DNA of 64,000 nucleotides from Ficedula albicollis (lineage: Eukaryota > Chordata > Aves > Passeriformes > Muscicapidae). The number at the start of each line of letters is the position of its first letter. Positions within the stretch are counted from its first letter, which is position 1. The notes beneath the pieces were generated by a model. It was not told the DNA's origin and ran no database searches. It worked only from the letters and a program-made list of their open reading frames with translations. Both the position numbers and the translations under genes were made by a program. The stretch covers positions 6,335,814 through 6,399,813 of the forward strand of contig NC_021684.1 of the NCBI RefSeq assembly GCF_000247815.1. The letters are read 5' to 3'. Shown piece by piece: positions 30,331 to 43,118 of this stretch.

Positions 30331-32264
30331 CAAGCTTGTAAAGGGAAGGAAAGAAATGTCACTTGCAACCCAAGTGGTTCTGTTAACAAACTGGGTTCCT
30401 GCTTCAGGTTTTTGTCTGATAAAACCACTTATCTGATGGTATGAAAGGTCATAAGTAGCTGTTGGAACAGTGGAAAGTCCACAAAAGGCTTTTCTGCCAT
30501 CCTGCAACTTTTGTTTAAACTTTTAGTTGAATCATTATTTCAGTTCCTGGAGCTGAGTAATTTCATCTGCCTGGCACAGGAATATGCACAGAGCAGCTCT
30601 GCGTGTGAGTGAACAGCCTCAATCTTACAGGAGAAATTCCCTGCATCTGGAAATACAATGAGCTTCTCCACTCATTTCAAGGTGTTTTCATGAATTCTCT
30701 CAGGGTGAGAGAATTACACGCCTCATCAGAGCTCACCCAGCAGATCCCAGGGCAAAACCTCAAGCCCTCTCCTCAGTCCTGCTGTGCAGCCAGAGCCTCA
30801 CAGAGCAACCTGGCACAAGATGTGTTCTACGAGGAGAAGGGTTTAGATATGACCAACAACTGTCAAAGGTATGGAGACTCAGTACCAGCCTTCTGTACTA
30901 AAATCATCTGCCCCTGGCACATCTGTGAACATCCTTTTATAAAGGCCAAGTAATTAATTCATTAAAAGACTTACCAACTCTGAATTTGCTTCTACAACTG
31001 CCTCAGTATGGCATGCACATGCCATTTGTTGAAATATCACAAGACCTTGTAAACCACAAGCATTACTAAAATATTTTTTCCCACTCACACTCCCTCCCCC
31101 TTCTTTAAATGAAGCCTATGTAAAACCTTTTTCTAAACATCCAGATTCTCCCACTGAAACCAAGTGCTACTTGTCTGGAAATAGACCTTCACTGCGCCTC
31201 AAAAGGCACCCAGAGCAGATGGCCAGAGCCAGGACACTGGGATCACAATCTCAGAGAATTGGTCAGAAGGGAATATTCACTATTACAGTCTTCTTAAATG
31301 AAGAGACCAACATCTGGATGCAGTGGAGAACAGAACAATTCATGTCAGTATTGAGGGTGTCAAATGTAATCTGAGTTCAAATCTACTAAATGCTCAACAT
31401 CAGTGCCAGGCCAGGACAAAAGAGTGTGATGGCAGAAAAAGATGTTCAGGAGAGCTATCCTGAAACAGGGATCCACACTAACAGGAAAACTTGCACATAT
31501 GCTCTAAAGAACTGGGGAAAAGGCCTTTTCAGAAATCTGGGGGGGTGCAGCCCTCATTTCAGTGGATACAGGACTGCCTGCATCAAGCTTTATTTTTGCA
31601 GAGTGTGAATCCTTTCTCACTCAGTGAGAATCACTGGGATCATTCTGCTGTTGGCATCTCTGACACCGGCAGTGCTAAAAATACAAAAACTCCAAAGTCA
31701 ACTGTGTGCTGTCTGTTCTGAACCTGACTGCTGCACTGCTTGCATCTACTGACAAAGAGCAGGAGCAGGTGCTGACACCTTTCAGATCAGTCTGTTTAAC
31801 ACTGCAGGACTGGGCCCACTCTCAAAAAACCTGCCTCCTCCATTTATCCCCAACAGTAAATATTTGACTTCTCCTGGTCTGACGAACAATGGCAGCCTAT
31901 AATTATAGTTAATACCATACAGTCTGCTGTGCTGTCACTCACTTTTGCTGTCAGCCTTGCTTGAGAACTGAAGGACCATGCAGTTCCCTTTTTGGCACTA
32001 ACTACCTGCATAGCTCACACCCAGCTCAAGAAGTCACACTGTTATGGCTCCTTTCCCTCTGAAAAGAATGACGTGAACCAGAAAGCAGCAGAAGAACCTT
32101 TTCTAAAACCCCTTTGCCATTTTATAATTTAAACTACAATGATGGCTCAAAAATGTATGTTATCCAGTTTTGTCTACCATACCACAACTAGAGAGCAAGC
32201 CAGTAGTGAGTTCTTCACTTTAATTGATTATTTACATAATCTTTAGCATCCACCCCCTCCAGAA

Positions 32265-32475
32265 GAGAAATTATCTTGCAACATACGAAGATAGCTGTGC
32301 TAATTATGATTATGCCACGAAACAGTCTTCAAATGTGGTCCCTCCCATCATGTTATAAACAATATCTTGGGGTGTGGTTTGCTTAGCCAGGAGCAAAATC
32401 TGCAGCTTAACTAACTGTATGTTTTCATGTATGGTAGGATTGGGCAACCACATGCCAAGAGCTGTTATAGAGGCC
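32265..32475. promoter_or_regulatory. Candidate conserved non-coding element
   Basis: Contains gctaattatgattatgcc (homeodomain cores), acgaaacag, tgttataaacaatatc (forkhead-type) and aacataccatacatga on the reverse strand. No low-complexity sequence. Inference from composition only. Confidence 0.22.
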
Positions 32476-32849
32476 AGAACTGGATTTTGCACCAACTTAG
32501 ACAAATTCACAGGGAAAAAGTCCATTTGACATAGCCTCTGGTTTCTAAAAACATTAAAGGGCTGATAGAGAAAGTGTGTTAAGGGTGGAATTGCTCTGAA
32601 CCAGCCTCTTCCTGGATCTGATTGCACACCTGAAATTTGGGAGATAGGCTTTGGTCTCACCTCCTTTGGCCACTGTAACATGCCAGCTGGAAGCTGGGTT
32701 TCCTACCAGGTTTGATCTGGTAGCAGCCCAAGGGATGGGCCTGTTCTTTCTCATGCTCACTTCCACGATAAGTGCTTTGTTCAGGGGAAATGAAAAAAAG
32801 GAAAAGCTCTTTGTAGTGCAGTTAGATCTGCTTTGAAACAGCTGTAGTT

Positions 32850-32987
32850 GGGTTGAACACGGAGGTTCCGAGCCCTCGTTTTGTCCGGTTCACACAAGAT
32901 AATATTTCATTCACTGGCACGGGAATCTCATTTCCCCTGGTAGAGTTGCTCTTTTGTGTCTTATCTCTAACTAGGTGATAAGTTGAT
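32850..32987. promoter_or_regulatory. CpG-retaining segment next to a CR1 fragment
   Basis: CpGs in acacggagg, ttccgagccctcg, gtccggttc and cacggga occur within about 70 bases in an otherwise CpG-poor neighbourhood. This suggests constraint, but I cannot test it. Confidence 0.22.
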
Positions 32988-33203
32988 ATCATAAAATCAT
33001 AAAATAGCTTGAGTTGGAAGCAGCCTTTTAAAGGTCATCTAGTCCAACCCCCTGCCAGAGGCAGGGACACTTTCTGCTAGACCAGGCTGTGTCCAACCTG
33101 GCCTCACTCCCAGGGATGAGGCAGCCACAGCTTCTCTGGGTACTCTGTGCCAGTGCCTCACCACCCTCATTGTAAAAACCCTCTTGACATACATTCTTCA
33201 AAT
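32988..33203 (-). mobile_element. CR1 LINE 3'-end fragment
   Basis: Minus-strand CR1 tail starting atcataaaatcataaaatag, then gtcatctagtccaaccccct, ctgctagaccaggctgtgtc and gtgcctcaccaccctcattg. 5'-truncated near 33203. Confidence 0.9.
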
Positions 33204-34687
33204 ATTTGAACATAAAGGGGCACTCCCTGCATATTAACAGGAGTTTTGATACCCAGAAAATTTCAGCTTGGTGTCATCTCTTAGAAGAATTTGTCTGGCA
33301 TCAAGAAATGAAGGCAGAGCAGAACATGTGTCCCTCAGAAGACAAAGTACGTGGCCCTGACAGTATTTTCACTTGCCCAACAAAGTAATGGAAAGAAAGA
33401 AATGGCCTCAAATCCACTCTTACTATATCACTGTTCTTCCAAATGGAAAAGGGGGGCTTTTCTCCACCATGCACCAAGCCTGACTTCCAGGAGAGAATGG
33501 AACAAGGAGTTGATAGCCCAGTAATGACTGTTTAATTAAACTATTTTGTTCAACCCCAATCTCAACATTTTTTTCCTTTCTTTTCACAGAACAGATTTGG
33601 AGGGTTAACACTCAGGCTGACCCAAAACGGTGCCATGGTTCATTAGCAAATTAGAGTTTTAAACCCAACAATTCCTACAGCAGTAACAGCAGGGCAGGAT
33701 ATGTTCTTGTGAGAAGATTAAAAGAAAATGCCACCTGGACTACTGAGATTGCTGGCCAGACCTAGACGGTTCTTGTACCCCTGCTGGCATTTGTGCTGAT
33801 GCACACAGTTTTTGTGGTAGAACTTTGTTCAGTGGAGATAAACCAGGTGCTCTCTATGCCCAGCATTCAGGCTCCTGAGGGCATTGCCCTTCTTTTTGTC
33901 CCTTGTCTTTGTAAAGCTTTATATAATAAATTTTTTTTTGGATCACTTCCGCACTGCAATAATTGTGAAATCCCTGTATGATTGGCAAGGCACAACAGAG
34001 AGACCACTGCAAAGGGCCTGCCATATATTTTGCCCAATGCCCCATATACCACAAACAGATTTTATTTCATTATTTTATTCTGCCAAGCCCAAGGGAGTTT
34101 CATTTCGGAGAAACTTTTCCAACAAGTCTCAGCCCAGTAAGGAGAAAAAAAAAATTGTCCTTCCTTGACACCTAGAGAAAAAACAAACCAAAACATGTGG
34201 CTTAAGGCCAATACAGGGCTCTCCCAACCTTCAAGCTAAAGACTAAAATACTTTAAAAACAAACAACTATTTGGTTTCTGTATTTCTCTGTCATCTTCCA
34301 GACAGATAATAAAGCAATAAAATGGAAGGACTGCAGATACAAAGGCTTCTCCTTACATCCATTCTTTGTGGCCATTTGCTTCCTCCTCCCAACACACTCT
34401 TTGAAAGATAAAATCCTACCTTCAAAGCCACCTCTTTAAACCACTGCCAAAAGCCTTATTGATTTTAGCTTTTTCTAGAGAGATTCCCAGGTTTCAATGC
34501 ACTGAGGTCTCTGATCCAAGCTGGGTTGGGTACCCTGAAGAAAAGCTAAAGCTTCTAGTGCCTCTTTTCCCCTTGTCCTGTGCATGAGCACAGGCTGCAA
34601 GGGTGCTGGGGTTAGTGATGCTGTAATTACCTCAGAGCTTGATCCTAAGAGACAGAAACTCACTCCACCAACAGAGTCAGGCTGATT
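33204..34687. other. Non-coding, single-copy-looking sequence
   Basis: No gene or repeat recognised. Short overlapping frames at 33854-34175 on both strands are shadows. Confidence 0.5.
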
Positions 34688-34790
34688 ACAGAACCACAGA
34701 ATGGCTTGGGTTAAAAGGGATGCTAAAGGTCATTTAGTTCCAGCTCCCCTGCCATGGGCAGGGGCACCTTCCACTAGAGCAGGTTAACAA
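34688..34790 (-). mobile_element. CR1 LINE 3'-terminal fragment (short)
   Basis: acagaaccacagaatggctt, then taaaggtcatttagttccag, ccatgggcaggggcacctt and ccactagagcaggtta: the terminal roughly 100 bases of CR1 in minus orientation. Confidence 0.85.
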
Positions 34791-37700
34791 CTGAACAGCC
34801 AGAGTTGTGCCACATACCTTCAGCAGCTGTTGGATGAGATGCACTCACTCCCAAACACCTGCCTGCCATCCATTTTGGTTGCAAGAAAAGGGCTGATATT
34901 TCCCAAACTCCACTTTCTTGCCAAGTGTGGGCTGCTCCTGCTCCAGGTGTCCTTGGCTAAGCTGTGAGCTCCCAGAGCCACCAGTGGTGAAGCACACAGG
35001 GAGCACAAGGAGCTGGGAATTGCATGTCCCTATAGGGTTTAGTCATCTATGTACTTACAGGAGTCAGCTCTGAATGTATAAATAAGGTGGAAATTAGCAA
35101 CACATCTCCTAGAACAGGTTTTCAAGAAAAACTTTACTACTAGATTCTGAATTCATTCAAATCAACACAACCCATTGACACCAGCAGAGGTTCAGTTCAC
35201 ACCAGCTGGGGATAGACCAATTTCCATTAAACTTGCAACACTCTGGGATGACATTAGAACAGGGCTGATTGTGCCCAAGCTAGTAAGTGCTTCTAGAAGG
35301 TGATGGGCTGATGTTATTGATTGGGATGATGTGGTTGCCAAAAGAGAGGCTGCACAGAGCATTTCAAAGCTCAGCTTTGTTGCAATACTAAGATGTGTTG
35401 TCCTGTAAAAATCTTTGCAAAATATTGTGATCAGAGCTTTGTTAAATTGGAATCAGTGTCCCCCTAGAAATGCTGCCAGAAATTACTCCATGTGGCTTTC
35501 TCAGGTATGTCTTGCTGCTTTTGTCTTTACTTGCTATTGCTTGAGACTACCTTTTCTCCTTTAAATTTTATCAGCTTGTTTGTAACCCTCTAATGCCTCT
35601 TGCAGTCTCCTTAACCCCCTCCACTACCTCCTCAAGGAAAGGACAGGCCTTTGTCATGACCACAGCCACCCAAGCCAGCTTTCCCCCCTCAGCACTGCTG
35701 ATAGCTGGGGCTGCTGGCACAGGCTATAGGCCATGTCTGTCACACTTATGAATTATCTCCTTGCAGTTTCCTTACTAAAAGTAGAAAAAGCTTATTTGAA
35801 GCTTTCCTGAGCTTTTCTAGAGGGTTGATTCTTTACCTTTGTCCTTAAAGAACAGAAGTGCAGTTGGGGTTTCCTTGAGGTATGTAACAGTAGAGACTGA
35901 CATTACGATCCCTCTTAGGGAATCCCCCTGGCCCTTTAGAGACTGCACAAGCCTAACAAAACAAGACAATAAAACATGAAAACATGCTAATTGAAATATT
36001 TGCCATGAGCATTTCAGTGCCTAGGTACTTCCCACTACCAGTCTGCAGTATAAACCGGTGAAATCAGGCCAGTGCTACAAAAGCCAACACTACTTTTAAG
36101 CTTGCAGTCAAATGAGAAGGAAATGGGAGGAGAGTGAGCCAAGCCTCCCCGGTGAAATCAGGTGCAAAGCCATTCAGGCAGTGGCTTCACACCCGTTTAC
36201 AAAGCCCAGCTCTGACCCAGCTCCTCAGCATTCATCAAACCAGCCTCAGTTTGTGAAAATGTGGAGCAACGATCAAGTCCCTGACCCTCCCCAGTTCTGG
36301 GGGAAACAGCCCCCCAGCTGGAACCACCAGCTGCCAGCTTCCTACACTGGCCTGGGCACTGCCAGCTGGTGCAATGCCTTAGCTAAGCTGGATGGAGAGG
36401 GCTCAAAGATATTGCATGTCACATGAATACACCACATCTAGTCCTCTATTAAGGAATCATTTGCTATAATGCAAACAGGTCCTTGCTCCAACAGGGAACA
36501 GTTACAGTGCAGTCCTTCACCCAAGCAGGAACAACAAAAGAAAGGACACAGATAATCATTGTGGAAAATGCATAACCCAAAAAGTACTGACTGCTGGAGC
36601 ATGAGGCCACTGCTCCCACTGGCATTCTGCTGGGCACCTTGATGAATCGTCTCTCTTGCTCAGGCATAGGAAAAGCTGCTCTGAAAATAACATTCTAGAA
36701 CACACTTGATCAGTTGGCACTGAAAAATGTTTGTATTCAATTGTTCTTCAGTTCTGTTAGCCTTTTGGCCATCTTCCTAAATTTGACAGTAATGTCTGTC
36801 ATATAAAATCAATTCTGGATTATTATTTTTTAAATGTCTTTATATGAGTATTCTGCCTTTTAAAAGGTGGAAGGCTGATGAGAGCAGGGAAACAAGGGAC
36901 TAATGGATCCCAATGGAGTTACAGAGAAAGATGCTAGCAAATGCCTCTGCTGCTGTTTTTACAGCAGTGTTGTAGCCACAGTGGCCCAAGGATGGTTAAC
37001 CATTTAACACCTCCCTAAACTTTATTAGCTTCTATTTCAGACCTGAAAAATCTCTCCAGGGCCAGTTCTTGTCAGCTTTATCCCCAGATGTAGCAGCTGA
37101 TTTATTCTCAGATATCCTGCCCAGGAACTTTGTCTTGCTGGCACTATTTGAGACAGGCCTCTGTTTCCCTATTTCCAACATCTTCCACTTTATGGACAAG
37201 TTTTGTCAGACACAAACCCCTGGACAACCCCTCACAAACAGTTACAATTGGAACAGCAGACAGTGAGGGCAAGGAACCTCCAGCTGGAGTGAAACTGCAG
37301 AGGTCCCTCACTTGAGCCTGTCCCCACAAGGGCAAGGGCAGCACTTGCAACATGGTGCTTGCCAGTGCTGGCTCCTCTGCCCCTGCATCCAAACATCTGA
37401 AACTTCATTATTACATCTGGGAATGGGGATCACATCACTAAGCGAGGATCTCAGTTTCCATTCATGTGGCTAGAAAGAAAAAGGGGAAAACCCCTTATAA
37501 CCATGTTTTTGACTGTCAGAGGCTTTAATTTCTGCAGATCTCAATTAACAGCTGTCCAGCAGAGACACCAGTTAGCTCTGGTCTCTGACTGAGCTGTGCA
37601 CTCAAAGCTGCTCTAGGGAAGGGAAGGGCAGGCACAGCCAGTGGGACAAACATAAATGCCTGACCAGCTCAAAAGCCATGCAGAAGGACTTTAGGAGATC

Positions 37701-38607
37701 AGTGCTTTAGGCAGGGGTGAATTTTAGGTATCATTCTTTGATATCACAGAGATATACCACCAGTTTCTATCACTGTCAGGAGAAGGTAATGTCAGGCCTC
37801 TGCAGGCAGCCCTGTGACCTTCTCTTTAAAGATTTGTCAGCTTTACACCATAACACTGATATCAGCCAGCTTTTAAAAACAGCCTCCAAGTGCACAGGCG
37901 TGACCCTGCTCACAGTTACCCTGATTAAGCCAAGAACAGAATTCATTCTTTATTACTAATAGGGGAAACAGAACAAAAATGAAGCTGCCATAAATAAACC
38001 AAAGTAAAGACCAACTTCTGCCCTCAGCTGTAGGCGAGCTGAAAAGGGTCATTCAGGGAAGACAAGACAATTGAGTCTGAGGAACAATGCCAGGATGGGG
38101 ATGCACACCTGCCTCTGCCTCCCCCAGAACCAAAAGCAAGGCAAATTGTGATTCTTTCTTATGAAAGCAGGTAGACTCTGGACTAGACTGCAGTCAAACA
38201 GCCTCAGCCAGTCCAGACACATCTGTGCCACTGGCACAGGAGCTGGGCTGGATACCCATAAGCAGGGTGGCTGCAGTGGCTCAGGATAGTGTGGGAAAAG
38301 TAATTTTGGATGAGTTTTTCAACAAGGGGGTATAATCTGTGCCAGAGGTTCTGCTGACACAGGTAGGCAGAGATCCCCAGATGTCAGTGCCTCTGATAAC
38401 CAGTCACTGGCAGATAATGGTTTGGATCTGAATAGCTTTAACCACATCAGCAAGTGCTGCATTTCAGGATGGGGCAAGATGGCTTGAGAGTCCCCAGTGC
38501 ACCTTCCAGATATGATTAAGGAAAGCCAGAAGACAAAGCCTGATACAACTGCCTGAAGCAATTAATATTTACTAAAAAAGGCCCCCTTGTGACATGATCT
38601 TTCTCTT
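34791..38607. other. Non-coding, single-copy-looking sequence
   Basis: No gene, LINE or LTR recognised. Frames up to 104 aa (36112-36426, plus) show no domain. Confidence 0.5.
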
Positions 38608-38741
38608 AAGGTTGCAGCTTATAGCTGTGCTCCTTTTTGGTTTGTCAGCCTTCTTTTCCCCCCTGTATTAAAGTAAGGTTGCAGCTTATAGCTGTGCTCC
38701 TTTTTTGTTTGTCAGCCTTCTTTTCCCCCTGTATTAAAACT
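38608..38741. repeat. 67-bp tandem duplication
   Basis: Units at 38608-38674 and 38675-38741 begin aaggttgcagcttatagctg. They differ by one substitution (tttttgg/ttttttg) and one C in a C-run (ttttcccccc versus ttttccccc). Confidence 0.93.
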
Positions 38742-39384
38742 GAAATGTTCAAACTCTGCAGTTGATTCAGATGGGAGGACTGTAAACATTGGATACACCC
38801 TCTGCACCAAAAAAATATGAACACTGGATACAAGCTCTGCTCCAAAACAAGGTACAGCCTTACAACATGTTCTTTTAGGAAACAACACTGCCAAAACAGA
38901 GCAGTGGAAGGATCAATTTAGGATGGGATAACCCATCCTTCCTTTTGCTCCTCCAGGCACGGGTGTACATCTGTGCCCTTCCCTCTTTGATGATTGACAT
39001 CTCACACAAACCTGGCCTGGCTCTTGGGTACTCCAAAACCTGAGCCAACACAGGAGTGGGGTTGGCTTTCATCCACCTTGGTGCATCACTAGTCCACAAT
39101 TGTGACAGGTTGTACCTATCTCAGCACAAGTGAGACTGTGCTGTGTTTCTCACAACCCTGGCAACTGAAAACAAAGTGAATTATACCAGCAGCAGCAAAG
39201 GACTAGAAGCAAGGGCAAAATCTAGGCTTCCAAGGGGAGCTCCAAGAAGCTTGTTCTGTGGGGACTCTGTCCTCTCTCTCACCATCTTTTCATTCAGCCA
39301 GGATTTATTGAGGAACATTGTAAGGGACAGTCCCCCCTTACATCTTGCTCATTTTCATCTGAGTTCAAGTTCGCTGCAGCTGAA

Positions 39385-39600
39385 GAGAGTTGCGCAAAAG
39401 GATCCTGTTAAACTGTAACCAGCAGTCGGATGTGCCAGTTAATCATCTACTTTGGAGCTTGTCCCTTTTGATAATCATTTTCCATGGCTGCAGAATTAAA
39501 GCTTAACTGGTCATTGGCTTCGAAAATGACCTTGTCTGACAGGGAATGTGGAAGAGGAAACAACAGCAACATGACCTTCTTATGTAAATTCTAGATGTGG
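39385..39600. promoter_or_regulatory. Candidate conserved non-coding element
   Basis: Contains gccagttaatcatctac, ttgataatcattttcc, agaattaaagcttaactgg and ggcttcgaaaatgacc, plus retained CpGs (ttgcgcaa, agtcggat). Rich in homeodomain-like cores and without simple repeats. Not provable from one sequence. Confidence 0.25.
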
Positions 39601-40282
39601 AGAGAGGGGAGAAAGATACTTCTGGCAGTTTCCAATTGACTCAGTGATTTATCTCAAGCAGTCTACAGTGATCTCCAGGCATGAAGGGAACACCAGCTCC
39701 TGCCCTCAGGAGCTGCAGGGCAGGGTCAGGGAGAGCCCTGCCAACAGGGCTTGTAAGACAGGAGAGATGTCCTTGGAAAGCACAGGAACATCACAACCTG
39801 GGGACCTGACTGGTGAGCTGAGTCCTTCCTTCCTGCAGTACTGGCCTGTCTTGAGGAAACATAGTAAGTATTTAAGTCCAGACTACAGCCAGGAGAGCTT
39901 CTGAGCAGATACCAAGCGTGACAACAGATCCTCATCCACGATTAGTGGGCACAAATAAAGTGTTAAAACCAGTCCAGTCCCACTGGACTCACAATTTAGA
40001 GCAGTAAAATTGTGTTAAACTCCAGTGTCATGTCTAGAATTATTTTAGTACTTTAAGCCCACGATAAGATGGAAATGAATCCTAAATTTTCCTAGGCAGA
40101 CAACCAACACTAAAAAGCAAAGGGCAAGGACAAGACAAACATCACCAGACGTGATGATATGTTACAAAACCCATGCCAGACTTCTCCCAGCAGCCAGCAC
40201 TCACTCAGACAAGATGCTGAGGAGTCAGGGCTGGTCACACACATGGTTACTACAACAATTTTTGGAATGGGGCAAGAGGGAA

Positions 40283-40312
40283 GATAATTCATTACCAGAT
40301 AATTCATTACCA
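40283..40312. repeat. 15-bp perfect tandem repeat x2
   Basis: gataattcattacca occurs twice in immediate succession. Confidence 0.95.
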
Positions 40313-41832
40313 GATTTAAGGAAACTTAGTCACACAATAATGAGGGTAAGACATTGTCAAAGCAGAAAAAGCTCTTAGCATGAGTCCTCTCTCTTTTCAA
40401 AAGCACCTTGGTTAAGATTTACAAACCCACGTTGCTGTCTGGGTGTGAAATTTAAGCTTAAAATCTTTGAAAACATTAATCAGTCCAATGAGATGATAAA
40501 TCAATGAGGTGAAGAAACATCCATTCATTTATGTAATTACTTATTTACCCAAGATAAAATGTAATTTATGTTGTTCTAAAGTACTGGGAGAGCTAAATGT
40601 CTAAGGGAATATTTCAGTAATAATAATTTATTTTTAAAAGGTTGTGGATCAGACAACACCAGAATCAGAAATTTCCAGAACTCCTCACAAACCAAGACTT
40701 CACCAGCCAAAAGGCCCCTTTTTTCCTGCTTGTGCCCACCAGTGTGCTGGACAGCTGCAATGTGCAGGCTTGGAAGAAACTCCCTGGCAGGGCTGCTGAA
40801 GTCTCCAGGCTTCCTTGGTGCTCTTCTTCAAGCCAGCTTCCCTGGCTAAATTGCCCAAAAACTGGAAACTTGGTCTCTGCAGATCCACTCAGCTATTTTG
40901 CCCAGACAAATAGGATCTCAGGCCACCCATTCAGTAAGATCTTGCTGTTTTGGAGATTGCCTGTGAGGAAACTCGGAGCTGCACTTTGGATACTACAAAT
41001 GTTCAGAGCCTGAAACACCTTCCTCTCAGAGCCTTAGTTTGATGGGAAATGCACCACCCAACTCCACTTGCAGATACAGCCTGAGATCCCACGAGGAGAA
41101 AACCCCCAGCAAAAAGGGAGATGGGGCTCTTGGAAGAGTCCTGCAGCTGTGAGGCATTGAGTGCTCATTGTACAGCAGGAAAACTCTGCAGTGCCACAGA
41201 AGAGCACAAAGATGCTGTTTATATCCACTGCCTGGGTTCAGCAAGCTATTTTGTACTAATTTCCCTTCTGATCCAGCTGCATTGTGATAGCAGGTGTCTG
41301 CTAACATCTATCACATGTTATTGCATTTTTCCCTTCCACCTTCAGATGTAAAGGACACAATGCATCACTGCACAATAGGAGAGGGAAAAGACACTGCCTA
41401 ATTTCCCATAGGATGCAATATTTATCCTGTAAGTGCAGATTAACTGAATAACTTGCTAGATTTGTGTCAAGGCTTGTAAGGAGTGGTGACTAATCCTAGC
41501 TAGTGGGGATTAACAATGTTTGCCGTGGGAAATGTGCCAGACTTTTCAATTATATCATGTCTTACAAACAGGCTGGAATGGTTCTACATGAATACAACTG
41601 TGTTCTTGCTACAGCACAGTGATAACAGGATATGTCCCTTCTAGTTTTTTAATGCCACAGACTAGAGCAAGCCTCAGCAAGAACATCACCTAGATGGACA
41701 GCAGTACAAGAGTCTGGTCTCTTAAATGAGGGCAAAAGGAGCAGGAGGATCAGGTGTGCAGTTAGACAGCCCTAAAGTTGCACTTTAAAAAGCTGTGGTT
41801 GAGAGTGCACCACCTGTGTTACCCTCACAGGA

Positions 41833-41848
41833 ACACACACACACACAC
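41833..41848. repeat. (AC)8 microsatellite
   Basis: Uninterrupted AC dinucleotide repeat. Confidence 0.95.
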
Positions 41849-42018
41849 TTCCCAGGAGGAGGGAGTGAGCCCTGGAAGGCCACGGATGGCAGCCTGGACA
41901 AGTGGTGCTGAGACTCAGACTCCAAGCAGCACCCAAGGCCACTCTCACAGTGGTGGAAAATCACATGACTAGAGCCCTCAGCAGCAGCAAGGGAAAAAGC
42001 ACAAAGAAAACCAAGAGG

Positions 42019-42418
42019 TCCAGCTGGGAATTTGAGCATCCCACTGTGTTCTCACCCAGAAACACCTCCCCATGCAACTGTGTTTTGGAAGGTCCAGCTC
42101 ACTCAGCTTTGCCTTTTGCTGCCTCAGCATAATGGGGAGACACAAGGTTCCTCGCAGTACAGAAAACCGATCTAGGTCCAGCTGGGAATTTGAGCATCCC
42201 ACTGTGTCCTCACCCAGAAACACCTCCCCAAGGTGTTGAGTCCAGCTGGGAATTTGAGCATCCCACTGTGTTCTCACCCAGAAACACCTCCCCATGCAAC
42301 TGTGTTTTGGAAGGTCCAGCTCACTCAGCTTTGCCTTTTGCTGCCTCAGCATAATGGGGAGACACAAGGTTCCTCACAGTACAGAAAAAAAAGTCCTCGC
42401 AGTACAGAAAAAAAAGGT
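42019..42418. repeat. Nested tandem-duplication array
   Basis: The block starting tccagctgggaatttgagca occurs at 42019, 42177 and 42241. Copies 1 and 3 extend about 150 bases with one mismatch (cctcgcag versus cctcacag); copy 2 is cut after about 54 bases. Copies 1 and 3 are 222 bases apart. A 23-bp unit (cagtacag plus A-run plus gtcctcg) is then repeated at 42377 and 42400. The 129-aa minus-strand frame at 41978-42367 repeats a peptide for this reason and is not a gene. Confidence 0.93.
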
Positions 42419-42586
42419 CTGAGCAAGGCACTCAAAGCCCAAAAAAAATGTCTTTGGGGCACTCAAAGTAGGTTGAAGTGACACAGCCCATCCTGACCAC
42501 TCCATTTCCATATACCTATAGCCTGACCAAGGGCTTGACTCAACACCAGTTTGCATCTTCTATTTGGTCTGAAAAATTTCTGGATA

Positions 42587-43118
42587 TTACAGAATCAATC
42601 AGGTTGGGAAAGGCCTCTGAGATTATTGTGTCCAACCTATGACCAAACTCCCTGATGTCACCCAGACCATGGCACTGAGTGCCACAGCCTTTCCTCAACC
42701 ACCTCCAGGGACAGGGACTGCACACCTCCTGGGCAGCCTGTTCCCATGTCTGATCACCCTGGCATGAAGAAACTCTTCCCGATGTCCAACATGGTGCAGT
42801 TGAAGGCTATATCCTCTTACCCCATCACTAGCTACCAGGCAGGAGAGGCCAATTCCCACCTAACTACAACTTTCTGTCAGGAGTTGTGCAGAGTGGCATA
42901 ATCACCCCTGAGCCTCCTTTCCTCCAGGCTAAACACAGGACTTGTGCACCAGACCCCTCATCTGCTCCACTGCCCTCCTCTGGACATGCTCCAACATCTC
43001 AACGTGTCTCCTGAATCGAGGGGCCCAGAACTGAACACAGGACTCGAGGTGTGGCCTCACCAGTGCTGAGAACAGAGCAAGGATCACTTCCCTAGCTCTG
43101 CTGGCCACATCTGATACA
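42587..43118 (-). mobile_element. CR1 LINE 3' fragment with ORF2 C-terminal remnant
   Basis: Longest clear CR1 piece after the first. From left to right: acagaatcaatcaggttggg, a CR1 3'UTR with cctgggcagcctgttcccat, then the ORF2 region to about 43118. The minus-strand frame at 42929-43144 reads [20 protein letters not shown] and then a QFWAP box and a VQRRA box, the conserved tail of CR1 ORF2 beyond the reverse transcriptase core. The frame is broken downstream (closer to the 3' end) and the element is 5'-truncated. Confidence 0.92.

Larger units (their letters stand above)
29936..32987. other. Non-coding, with candidate conserved elements
   Basis: No gene recognised. Patches at 30220-30330, 32265-32475 and 32850-32987 look enhancer-like and are listed separately. 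Confidence 0.5.
38742..42018. other. Non-coding, with one candidate conserved element
   Basis: Holds a 15-bp direct repeat (40283-40312), an (AC)8 microsatellite (41833-41848) and an enhancer-like patch (39385-39600). No gene recognised. Confidence 0.5.

Noticed and set aside
31374..31386. gttcaaatc resembling a tRNA B box
   Set aside because: The flanking bases do not form a T-arm stem and no A box or acceptor stem fits.
41978..42367. 129-aa minus-strand frame with an internal peptide repeat that looks like a repeat protein
   Set aside because: The peptide repeat only mirrors the DNA duplication at 42019-42390.
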